A stretch of DNA of 64,000 bases, taken from positions 113,730,214 through 113,794,213 of the forward strand of contig CM068830.1 of assembly GCA_028554795.2 (NCBI GenBank), in the 5' to 3' direction. The first letter of the stretch is position 1; each line of letters begins with the position of its first letter. Positions 37,427 through 46,578 of this stretch are shown here, piece by piece. The notes under the pieces were generated by a model. The model did not search any database. It was not told where the DNA came from and saw only the letters and a program-made list of their open reading frames with translations. Origin of the DNA: Sinohyriopsis cumingii (taxonomy: Eukaryota > Mollusca > Bivalvia > Unionida > Unionidae). Position numbers and translations under genes: made by a program.

Positions 37427-37456
37427 CTCTTTTCGAGAGATATGCGTGGCATAAAA
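37427..37456 (-). terminator. Decayed histone-type 3' signal (element A)
   Basis: On the minus strand, TCCTTTTATGCCACGC followed by CTCTCGAAAAGAGAC. The purine-rich downstream element is intact; the stem is largely lost. The position matches 57728-57743 in element B. Confidence 0.4.
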
Positions 37457-37529
37457 GGACAGTTGGATGGTGTTTTTGTGTCTTGATTTTTTTATTAAAA
37501 TAAAAACTCAGGAACGGGAAGCAATGAGC

Positions 37530-38150
37530 TTTACCTGCCTTATGCCTTTGCCTGCCACGGCCAAGGCATACTTCTGGGCCTGCTACTGTCGATGATGTAG
37601 TAGAAATCACTAGTGTTGGTATCTCAGGCTTAGTAGGTGTGTTGACGGGGTTGGACTGTTTGACTCGGGAAGGTCTTTTACTCTTGGGTCGTATTAAAGA
37701 AGTCTGATAAATTTGTTTCAGATCTGATAAATTTGTTTCAGATTCCTTAACTCTGCCAAATTAAGAGCACCGTCACCTTTTGACTTTCACTGTCCTCCTT
37801 CTCTCCTAGCCCTTGGTTTCCCTCTGCTTCTTCTTCTACTTGTCGTTTTCTTCTCGCCTCTTCTTCTTCTATTGATGTTGAATTTAAAAGCTTGTTCTGT
37901 TTCTTTCTGCTGTTGTACAATTTTCTACAATTCTTCTTTCTGCCTCTGTTTGAAATCTTTGACGTACGGTAAGGAAGAAGACAACAGAGAAGGTACTTGT
38001 ACCGGAAAAAAATTCTTGTGAAGAGAGAAAATCCGCTAAATCCCAATTAAAATTAAAATCGCTCTTTTCTGGAAGTAGAACTGTGGTTGTTTTAGTAGCC
38101 GCTAATATGCAATCACCCCTCGTCTCCACGACCGGTCCATCCCAAGGCAT
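37530..38150 (-). pseudogene. Element A: homologue of the Gln/Glu-rich protein 57769-58330
   Basis: The Met at 38150 (MPWDGPVVETRG) and WDLADFLSSQEFF match the element B protein. A Glu/Arg-rich coiled-coil-like middle continues in a second frame to VTVLL, then the Pro/Lys-rich C-terminal part in a third frame. No long homopolymer occurs at the place where the B copy is shifted. Confidence 0.6.
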
Positions 38151-38390
38151 TGTCTTTGTAGTTTACGTCATGTTTTAACTCTGTCGCATTGATGCACTGC
38201 ACACAGACACTAGCGCATCTATTTAGGGAATCTCACAGGTCGCTCTCTTCGGATTGGACTGAATTTTGTAACGCATGTTAGGATTGGTGAAAGAATTCAA
38301 TCCATTTCGATCCACTCTTCCACTATAAATAACCGCGGTTCACCTCACTCCGTTCACCTGTTCTCGTCACAAGGTGTGGACTAACGTAGA

Positions 38391-38594
38391 ATGGTCTACC
38401 CTCCAATCGTCGATGCTGTTCCACCCGGACTCTCCAATGTATGTCAAATTACCAAGATGACTGATACAGTCCTTTGGAAACGAAGAATCTATGTGGAGAG
38501 GCAAGGTTGTCTGAAGAGAGTCTTAATTTACGGTCCAGGGGTCAGACTAGGTTTGAAGAAGAGTAAAAGATCCGTACGATGCACTCTATATTAA
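38391..38594 (+). CDS. Element A: small basic protein, homologue of 58550-58780
   Basis: A 67-codon ORF, still open. The C-terminal half (LWKRRIYVERQGCLKR then LIYGPGVR) matches the element B protein; the N-terminus differs. TATA box CTATAAATA about 65 nt upstream. A degenerate histone-type stem-loop follows 28 nt after the stop. It is the only element A gene that still looks open over its full length, although the short length makes that weak evidence of function. Confidence 0.55.
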   Translation: MVYPPIVDAVPPGLSNVCQITKMTDTVLWKRRIYVERQGCLKRVLIYGPGVRLGLKKSKRSVRCTLY

Positions 38595-38622
38595 CTTAAT
38601 GGTGTTAGCAATAAAACCCAAA

Positions 38623-38662
38623 GGCCTTTTTCAGGACCCCTCCATTGTCTCGAAAAGATGCA
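38623..38662 (+). terminator. Near-intact histone-type 3' stem-loop (element A right end)
   Basis: CCCAAAGGCCTTTTTCAGGA begins at 38618; the 16-nt core 38623-38638 has one stem mismatch against the element B version and is followed by CCCTCC, then GTCTCGAAAAGATG (downstream element). Confidence 0.6.
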
Positions 38663-39089
38663 TATTTTCTCTTGCCTAATTTTTTTTTAAAGTTGTTTGT
38701 GTGATAGATTTATGTCCATCAATCTATGTATGTCTATATCTCTAAACCTGTCTCTAGCCCTGTCTATTATATGTCTCTATTTGTCCCTAGTGTAGCGCGT
38801 ATTCAGGTCAACCCCTTGCCACAATGTTCCGCCCGATTTAGGTCGGCCACTTGCAACATTGTTGCCATTGTTTCCCCGGTGTCCAGTACCGTGTCGTTAC
38901 CCTTGTTCAATTCCTATTGTTCGTATATAGTCACACCCATGTTATATTTCCCTTGTCCGCATATCTTTACACCCATGTTAAGTTTCCCTTGTCCCCCCCT
39001 CCCCATGTTAATTTCACTTGTCCGTATATTCCAGACATTCTTTGCAACATTAAAGTCCCATTGTCCGTATATCGTCCCCTTTCGCTACT
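38640..39089. repeat. Element A right terminal repeat region
   Basis: Contains repeated CCCATGTTA..TTTCCCTTGTCC units, diverged from the subrepeats in the element B terminal repeats, and ends TCCCCTTTCGCTACT at 39089. No second copy is present at the truncated left end. Confidence 0.55.
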
Positions 39090-39105
39090 AACATACCATA
39101 ACGGT

Positions 39106-39720
39106 GATCTTGCACCTGAATGGGTGAACGTGTGACCACTCAAGAGGCTGTAATTCTAATCTGATATTGATCTTACTTGGACAATACACATTTATCATTA
39201 AATCATTGACAATTTCAATAATGAGCGAGATTTTGACATGCTAATCATTGTGAACCTGATTGGATTAAATGTTACTACTTTGGAAGCCGTGTCCCTGCTT
39301 AACTTTGAACAAACTTGAAATATGAACTTATTATAACGAAACTTGGAATATATGCTTATTTCCTCAAGATCCCGAACATGAGCTAAATCCAGTTATACTA
39401 ATATGGTGATCTTGTATCCGATTTGCTGTGGTTGTTGCCACTCTGGAAGCTGTAGTTCTGATGAAATTTATATAACATTTGTTGAACTTAAACCAGTTTG
39501 ATAATCAGAATGAGATGATCTTCCATCTGATTGGCTGAGATAATTGCGAATACGAAGGCCATATTTCAGAACCAGTTGTTTCAAACTTTCATATAGGCTC
39601 CTATCTTCAAGATCTTGAATGGGTTCGATGGTCGAAAATCACGCATATCAAGGATGCAATCTTGCGGCTGATTAGGTGAGCTTGTTACCTCTCTGTAACA
39701 TACATTTTATGTTTCTGGAA
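39106..39720. repeat. Diverged tandem repeat, units about 110-150 bp
   Basis: Segments starting near 39108, 39240, 39403, 39511 and 39649 share a GGTGATCTTG..CTGATTGG..GTTACCACTYTGGAAGC-like pattern. Similarity is low. 39720-41100 shows nothing recognisable apart from a G-run at 40395. Confidence 0.35.
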
Positions 39721-41099
39721 TAAATTTAGAATTCATGTTTACCTAACACAAACAATCTCTTATTATTTATGCATTGAGTATGTGTTACCAATGACACAAA
39801 CTACATGCAATTAACAGTTTTGCAAGGTCACGTATAACAATAGAGTGACAAAATAAATATCTCTTAAGAGGATTTACTTATAATAAAGGACATCCCGTTT
39901 CCGTTGATATACTATAAGCAGAGTACTTGGAATTCTGTTAGTTTCTACATTGAAATGATACATGACTACACAAGTGCATACTTGTGAATGTAAAACTACT
40001 GCCTTTGTGCGGTAGTTATAATTAATTACTCTAAATCACTAGAATCAATCTTTCACTTCACCATACTTATTATTACCATCACCATATTAGTATAAAAAAC
40101 AATCATCATCTTTCTCATTGTTAATATCTTTTCTCCTCCTTTTTATGTTGCTCTTCCTCATATCCCCTTTTCTTTTATTCTTATAAGTCATGCCTTTCAA
40201 CGCCATAACCCACCACTTCTTGATGCTACTATATTCTCATAGAATACCAGAACTTGAGCTGATAAGAACTTTACCATTTTACACGCCGAACCATCGTTAG
40301 TTGCATTATTTAATGCCCCTACTAAACAATAAAATGAATGCACACGTCGACCGCTAGAAGAGGATTTTATGGCTCATCTAGTCTAAAGCAAAGGGGGGGG
40401 GGAGGTGCAAATTAGGGCCCGAGGACCCGATCTTGCCCGAGACCTTATCCAACAAGTTCCCCGAAGAAAGTTGTCCATGCCTACTCTAAAGGGACTTATT
40501 CATGCTTTCTAACGTTACTTAATTGCAGCTGGATCAAATGACACTAGATGTTATTTCCCTAAACATGTGCACAGCCCCTTCATCCTCTTCAGCATCGTTT
40601 GCACGCTTTCCACGTTTTAGTGCAAGAGATCCGAATAATGTATAGTCGACAAATAACAACCACGTAACAGCTTGACTTGTAATTATGCATGTATGTATGT
40701 ATGACCACTGCCAATATAACATTATATGATTCGCACTGACTGATTTGAAGAAAGACACAATTGGATGACAACAATATGTTTGTCTAGAGGTCGAAATAGA
40801 CTGAATATAATTCCTATCATTACTTTTGCCTAGTCATTAACTTCTATAATAATGGTAATTGTGAGTATTAGGCAGCTTATTAGAAAATAATTCATCAGAA
40901 TTTTGGCTAACACTATATGGAAAAGGACATGGCTTATTTCTAGTTATTCATAAAGTACTAATGTAAACATGTGACACATGTTGTGATATTCAGCCATTAC
41001 CCCCACCCCGACTCCACTCTCTTTCGTCTAAAAATCAACCCAGATCAGCAAAGGACACTGCAGTCGAACGTTCGCACTGCATTAGAAAAGAAAACTGCT

Positions 41100-41100
<1 letters not shown>

Positions 41101-41170
<70 letters not shown>
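41101..41170. repeat. (TA)n microsatellite
   Basis: Pure TA repeat at the 3' side of the adjacent LINE, followed by CTTCTTCTTCTTCTT. Confidence 0.97.
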
Positions 41171-42570
<1,400 letters not shown>

Positions 42571-42937
42571 AGTAGTGAATGGGGACACCCTAGGGACTAG
42601 GGGAGTTCCATGTTAAAAAGGCAATATCCACTCTGGGGACTATGGAAAATTTAACATGGGAGAAAAAAATATCCACTCTGGGGACAAGGGAATTTAACAT
42701 GGGAGAATAAAATATCCATTCTAGGGACAAGTGGAATTGAACATGGGAGAAAAAATATCCATTCTAGGGACAAGGGGAATTGAACATGGGAGAAAAAATA
42801 TCTATTCTAGGTACAAGGGGAAATTAACATGGGATATGTTTTTTTTTTTGTTTTTTTTTTTTAAAAAGAGGGTTTGCAATTGAAAGTCAATCTCTTTTCG
42901 AGACCTATGAGTGGCCCTGAAAAGGGCCTTTGGGTTT
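42571..42937 (+). repeat. Element B left terminal inverted repeat
   Basis: Matches the reverse complement of 58795-59163 nearly throughout. It holds about five diverged subrepeats of roughly 44 bp (AATTTAACATGGGAGAAAAA.. with TATCCAYTCT.GGGACA), then a T-rich stretch, then a histone-type stem-loop and downstream element. Confidence 0.95.
42891..42928 (-). terminator. Histone-type 3' stem-loop inside the left TIR
   Basis: On the minus strand, AAAGGCCCTTTTCAGGGCC (core 42913-42928) forms a 6-bp stem with TTTC loop, followed by ACTCA and, about 10 nt on, CTCGAAAAGAGA (42891-42902). These are the core, flank and purine-rich downstream element of metazoan histone mRNA 3' ends. It lies 27 nt after the stop of the minus-strand gene 42956-43534. 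Confidence 0.8.
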
Positions 42938-42955
42938 CTTCTTCTTCTTGTTCTT

Positions 42956-43534
42956 CTAACTCCTCAACTTCTTTATCCATCCTCTTATTTTTTCCATCAT
43001 TCCTTTCTTCTTCTTTTCTGTTTCCGGTATCCAGTCCGGATGACCCATGGCTCGGAACTTCTGTTGGATTTTTATCCAGTTAGCGTTCAGTTTCTCTAGT
43101 TCTTCCTTTTTCTTTCTATTTTCTTCTTCTTTTCTATCTTTTGCCCACCTGTCCTTTATTTTCTCCACTTCTTCATCTATCACCTTTCTCATCTTTTCTT
43201 CCCCTTTTTTCAATCTTTCAACACTCCTTTTGACAAAGGGCCACTCTGACCTTTTTTCTATCTCTTCCAAAAACCTTCTTACTTCTTCTACCTTCTCCAG
43301 GGCCTCTTTTAATGTTCACACTCTGACATAAGGGGGATTTATTAGCCCTCTCAGTCTCTTCACTTCTTCTTCAATTAATCCTTATATCATCTCCCTGGCT
43401 AATTTTAGTTCGTTCACATAGTGCACACTGGTTCTTAACCTCCAATCTCTTTCAATCCTTTCAACTCCATATTCACCATCCACCATCCAAAAATAAACAT
43501 GCCTTAAATCATTGAACAGTTGGGACACTTCCAT
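42956..43534 (-). pseudogene. Highly charged coiled-coil-like small protein, two in-frame stops
   Basis: An ATG at 43534 opens a frame of about 192 codons that is interrupted by TAA near 43390 and TGA near 43317 but otherwise stays in one frame to the stop at 42956. The product is rich in Lys, Glu and Arg with heptad-like spacing (VERLKKGEEKMRKVIDEEVE) and ends in a basic tail. It is the outermost left gene, transcribed towards the TIR, and its 3' signal is inside the TIR. The downstream 104 codons could be translated alone from an internal Met. Function unknown; the charge suggests a DNA- or capsid-associated role. Confidence 0.6.
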
Positions 43535-43584
43535 CTTCTTTATTTATTCTTTATAGAATGGTTTCAACGACGAATACTGTGGGT

Positions 43585-43692
43585 TCTTATAGTGAAAGCG
43601 CGGACGTGATGGAAAACATCCCCCTAAGACATAAAATTGATATTACCTAGATCATGACCAAACAACGCGCGGACGTGAAGGAAAACATCCCC
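43585..43692 (-). promoter_or_regulatory. Promoter with paired upstream motif, gene 42956-43534
   Basis: On the minus strand two copies of GATGTTTTCCWTCACGTCCG (43599-43624 and 43667-43692, 68 bp apart) precede a TATA-like CACTATAAGA (43585-43594). The arrangement recurs before the neighbouring small genes. Confidence 0.7.
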
Positions 43693-43928
43693 TACTTTTC
43701 TCATTTCATATGATCTACTATCCACATACGTGAACCAGCAATAAACAAACCCAAATCTACTATTTACACATGCAAATCATTAAAACGAAATCCATAATCT
43801 ACTATTCACAAAAACGTACGTGAGCGCTTACAAACACAAACACAAACACATACCCTCACACTAGAAAAAAAGAGTCAGTGTTTATATTCACACTACTCTA
43901 CATACACACATTGGCAAATCGATTGTTA

Positions 43929-43966
43929 TTTCTTTTCTAGAGTATTGGGTAGCCCTGAAAAGGGCT
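43929..43966 (-). terminator. Histone-type 3' stem-loop, gene 43995-44300
   Basis: Minus strand AGCCCTTTTCAGGGCT (43951-43966) followed by ACCCA, then CTAGAAAAGAAA (43929-43940). Perfect stem. It lies 28 nt after the stop codon at 43995. Confidence 0.8.
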
Positions 43967-43994
43967 GTTTGTTTTTGAACTCCATGACACATGG

Positions 43995-44300
43995 TTAATG
44001 ATGGCACCTTCCAGGCCTGGCACCACACACACATCTTCTTCCCCAGTCTCTTTTCACTCGTTTTGGGGGAAGAGCAGAGGCGGGATAAGTGGCTTCAGAA
44101 TCCCAATTTTCTGTCTCTGGGATTCTGAAATTTCCTCTCTCCTCTTCGTTTCTTCTCTCTCCCTCTTCTTTGTTTCTTCTCTCCTCCTCTTTCATCCTTC
44201 CCTCTTCTACTAGGGCCTCTGCAGCCAGCTCATTCACTACACGCCTGGCATATTCCAGGTGTGCATGAAGTTCAAGCAGTTTTGCTAGTCTGGTATTCAT
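43995..44300 (-). CDS. Small charged protein with N-terminal helix and basic end
   Basis: 101 codons. The ATG at 44300 is chosen because the longer frame has only a TTG further upstream. The N-terminus is a helix (KLLELHAHLEYARRVVNEL), the middle is Glu/Arg/Lys repeats, and the C-terminus is basic with Cys/Gly (CVCGARPGRC). A TATA box (AGTATAAATT, about 44347-44356) lies some 50 nt upstream, followed further upstream by the paired promoter motif, and a histone-type stem-loop comes 28 nt downstream. A homologue is present in element A. Related in pattern to 44802-45155. Function unknown. Confidence 0.7.
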   Translation of the reverse strand: MNTRLAKLLELHAHLEYARRVVNELAAEALVEEGRMKEEERRNKEEGERRNEEERGNFRIPETENWDSEATYPASALPPKRVKRDWGRRCVCGARPGRCHH

Positions 44301-44344
44301 TCTCTTGATCAATCAACAAGGGTAGCTAGACTGCCGAACGAGTT

Positions 44345-44450
44345 TCAATTTATACTGAAACCGCGGACGTGATGGAAAACATCCCCCTAAAACATAAAAT
44401 TGATATTACCTAGATCATGACCAAACAACGCGCGGACCTAAAAGAAACAC
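44345..44450 (-). promoter_or_regulatory. Promoter with upstream motif, gene 43995-44300
   Basis: TATA box AGTATAAATT, then on its upstream side GGATGTTTTCCATCACGTCC (44361-44387) and a degenerate second copy (44431-44450) about 70 bp further. Confidence 0.72.
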
Positions 44451-44734
44451 TCACTCACTTTTTATACTATCCATTACTAATTTAAAAATTTTCATTAATC
44501 ACTTCAATATACTATCCACATACGCAAAGCAATCAAACCCCAAATCTACTCTCCCCACACGTCAAACAGCAAAAAAACAAAAAACCATGATCTTAATCTA
44601 CTATCCACATCAACGTACGTGAGCACTTACAAACACACAATCCTAAACACAAACACATACCCTCACACTAGAAAGAAAGAGTTAGTGTTTATATTCACAC
44701 TACTCTACATACACACATTGGCAAATCGATTGTT

Positions 44735-44773
44735 ATTTCTTTTCTACAGTTTGGGGTAGCCCTGAAAAGGGCT
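44735..44773 (-). terminator. Histone-type 3' stem-loop, gene 44802-45155
   Basis: Minus strand AGCCCTTTTCAGGGCT (44758-44773) then ACCCC and TGTAGAAAAGAAA (44735-44747). It lies 28 nt after the stop codon at 44802. Confidence 0.8.
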
Positions 44774-44801
44774 GGTTTTTTTTGTTTGCTATGGCAATCT
44801 T

Positions 44802-45155
44802 TTAGGTTCTAAGAATGCGACATCCTCTGAGGATAGACTTTCTGACGATAGGTCTGCTTCTTCGGAAAGAGAAGAAGAACTCTTTGGTGTCGATACGACA
44901 ATCGACAAAGCCTCTGTCAGGTTCAGGTTGCTGCTGCTGCTGCTGCTGTTGTTGTTGCTGTTGCTGCTGTCTCTGAAGTCTGTACTTCTCTGTCCATTCT
45001 TCTTTCTCCCTGTTCACTTCTTCTCTGAAGAGCTCTTCTATCAGGTCTTTTAACATTCTCACATTCTCTATCTCTTCAGCTTTCGGTATCAGACTGTGTC
45101 TGACCCTATGCAAATTCACGTAGGCTTCGTTTAGCTTAGCTAGTTTGGAGCACAT
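44802..45155 (-). CDS. Small charged protein with poly-Gln tract
   Basis: 117 codons from the ATG at 45155. The open frame extends further upstream, but that part translates the promoter motif itself, and the element A homologue starts at the matching Met. Order: helix (KLAKLNEAYVNLHRVRHSL), KAEEIENVRML, Glu/Arg-rich stretch, a run of about 16 Gln encoded by CAG/CAA, then a C-terminus with FRRSRPIVRKSILRG. Flanked by the promoter motif and histone-type stem-loop. Function unknown; related in layout to its neighbour 43995-44300. Confidence 0.72.
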   Translation of the reverse strand: MCSKLAKLNEAYVNLHRVRHSLIPKAEEIENVRMLKDLIEELFREEVNREKEEWTEKYRLQRQQQQQQQQQQQQQQPEPDRGFVDCRIDTKEFFFSFRRSRPIVRKSILRGCRILRT

Positions 45156-45220
45156 CTTCGTAGGAGGATGAGTCGACAATGGATGGTTTGACTGGAAACT
45201 GCCCCGGTTCTTAAAGTCAA

Positions 45221-45249
45221 AGCGCGGACGTGAAGGAAAACATCCCTCT
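45221..45249 (-). promoter_or_regulatory. Upstream promoter motif, gene 44802-45155
   Basis: Minus strand GGGATGTTTTCCTTCACGTC then CGCGC, followed downstream by a weak TATA-like GACTTTAAGA. Third intact occurrence of the motif in element B. Confidence 0.65.
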
Positions 45250-45375
45250 ACGGTTTTCGAGCCGGAACGTTCAATGAGTGTCATGAGAGATATAGAGAGA
45301 AGTCAAAGAGCATGAATCAACATTCTTATAGCCAAACAAAAGACAAAGGCATTTTTTTCAAAACACAACATTTTT

Positions 45376-45381
45376 TTATTC
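45376..45381 (-). terminator. Poly(A) signal AATAAA for the protease/capsid gene block
   Basis: AATAAA on the minus strand about 110 nt after the protease stop, in an A/T-rich 3' region without a stem-loop. The structural genes thus appear to use ordinary polyadenylation. Confidence 0.6.
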
Positions 45382-45489
45382 AAAAATCACTTAACACTAA
45401 CCAACAACTCTAACATTTTTTAACAATAATCCAACAATATAACATCAAACATTTTTTTCAAATCACAAACATTTTTTTCAATTCATACT

Positions 45490-46050
45490 CTACTTTAAAT
45501 AGGGCTGACAACGTTGTGAATGAAATTGTGATTTCCACTGTTGGAAGTCATTAGGCCATTGATGGACACTACGTTTCCTAGCTTGAGACAAAAGATAAGC
45601 ATAATGGTCACAAAACCATCGATCTACTTTCACATCATTTCTAGAAGAAGAACGAGGATCAAAATGAGTCACTAAATGTTCTAAGGAATAGCCCAGGCTG
45701 CGATGATGCAGAAAATACACGCAATATTGTCCACACACCAAAGAATCTGTGCCTTGTAATTTCACATTATTGAATCGGGTGGTCTGAGCATTTCTTCTCA
45801 TAAAGTCGATGATATCGTCTTCCAAAGGGGGCAATCCGTACGAATCGAAATATTCCACACATCCTTCTTGAGGAAAGTAAACGGCTACCCAATGGGTTCC
45901 TGGGAGATGACTGTCGTCCCTGTTGATCACATAAGCTAGATGGTCTTGAGGTTTGCGATGAGGGAGTTCATCTTTAGCACAGACGACAGGATTCCAAAAA
46001 GCCGTATACGAACTGTGGTTCAAAAGGTAATAAAGTTCCCAAGTTTCCAT
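45490..46050 (-). CDS. Adenain-like cysteine protease
   Basis: 186 residues. The ATG at 46050 is used; the frame further upstream has no ATG. Catalytic residues visible: His53 in GTHWVAVYF, Asp69 in EYFDSYGLPP and Cys110 in CGQYCVYFL, in the His-Asp/Glu-Cys order of the adenovirus protease (C5) family found in Polintons and adintoviruses. By analogy it matures capsid and core proteins in the particle. It lies directly after the gene at 46074-46529, as in element A. No lesion seen. Confidence 0.92.
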   Translation of the reverse strand: METWELYYLLNHSSYTAFWNPVVCAKDELPHRKPQDHLAYVINRDDSHLPGTHWVAVYFPQEGCVEYFDSYGLPPLEDDIIDFMRRNAQTTRFNNVKLQGTDSLVCGQYCVYFLHHRSLGYSLEHLVTHFDPRSSSRNDVKVDRWFCDHYAYLLSQARKRSVHQWPNDFQQWKSQFHSQRCQPYLK

Positions 46051-46073
46051 TTTTTGTGTGGTTTTTTTCTTCT

Positions 46074-46529
46074 TCACAGGTAATAATAAGTCATCAATTC
46101 GATTCTGACTTTTTGCTTGAAAATGTCTGACAAATAACCGTTTCTTCGTATCGTCTCCTCACTCTGATTCAGGAGAGCTTCGATACGATGGATCTCTTGA
46201 GTGGTTAATGGTGGACAAGAATGTTCACGCAAGTCTTTATACCACTGATGCAACACTACTTCGTCCGAGATGAGACTCCAAGCTTCGTCCAGATACTCGT
46301 CCAATTTTTCTTCTTGACTCAGCATCAGGCATTTATCGTGTTGAATTTGACTGGGATGATCGTTTTGACATCCATAGCACTCTTTTTTGATCAATTCCGT
46401 CATTTTTTCGACCAAGTGTTTGGCAAAACAGGAGACTAAATGTGATTCTTGTTCTGACCATCTAAACTTCATCATAACTTCGTCGTCTTTGTCTTGAGAT
46501 TCTTTTTCCACGGTCTCCTCACATTCCAT
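46074..46529 (-). CDS. Putative zinc-binding acidic protein next to protease
   Basis: 151 residues from the ATG at 46529 (the frame upstream offers only TTG). An acidic N-terminus is followed by a Cys/His cluster (CYGCQNDHPSQIQHDKC: Cys-x2-Cys-x4-His-x6-His-x2-Cys) that could hold zinc, then KLDEYLDEAWSLIS and a helical C-terminus. Conserved with element A at the same place between capsid and protease. I do not know its function. Confidence 0.75.
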   Translation of the reverse strand: MECEETVEKESQDKDDEVMMKFRWSEQESHLVSCFAKHLVEKMTELIKKECYGCQNDHPSQIQHDKCLMLSQEEKLDEYLDEAWSLISDEVVLHQWYKDLREHSCPPLTTQEIHRIEALLNQSEETIRRNGYLSDIFKQKVRIELMTYYYL

Positions 46530-46578
46530 CTCCAAAGTTTCTCACTAGGTAAAGAGGGATAACAGTCTTCCATAGCTT

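Larger units (their letters stand above)
23550..39089. mobile_element. Element A: decayed Polinton/adintovirus, left end missing
   Basis: Gene remnants in the same order and orientation as element B (small charged genes, protease, capsid, ATPase, BIR, polymerase on minus; zinc knuckle and a small basic gene on plus) span this region. It additionally keeps penton and integrase remnants. The right terminus can be placed at 39089: read inward on the minus strand it starts AGTAGCGAAAGGGGAC, close to the AGTAGTGAATGGGGAC start of element B. The left terminus and first gene are absent where the element meets the gypsy fragment. Every larger gene has frameshifts, stops or deletions. Confidence 0.8.
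43599..44774. repeat. Tandem duplicated intergenic cassette (43599-43967 and 44361-44774)
   Basis: The two blocks match over most of their length: promoter motif, GACATAAAATTGATATTACC, AT-rich spacer, CTACATACACACATTGGCAA and the final stem-loop. One gene (43995-44300) lies between them, so a unit of promoter, gene and 3' signal appears to have been duplicated. Confidence 0.8.

Noticed and set aside
38726-39091. Plus-strand ORF of 121 codons
   Set aside because: Lies in the terminal subrepeats of element A; composition follows the repeat, and no homologue exists in the element B TIR.
42571-42840. CRISPR-like array in the 44-bp subrepeats
   Set aside because: Repeats are contiguous and diverged with no unique spacers, on a eukaryotic element.
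42874-43331. Plus-strand ORFs rich in Ser/Phe/Leu
   Set aside because: Antisense of the Lys/Glu-rich minus-strand gene; composition is the mirror of the coding strand.
45156-45284. N-terminal extension of the poly-Gln protein
   Set aside because: It translates the promoter motif; the same peptide-like string appears before another gene in element A for the same reason.
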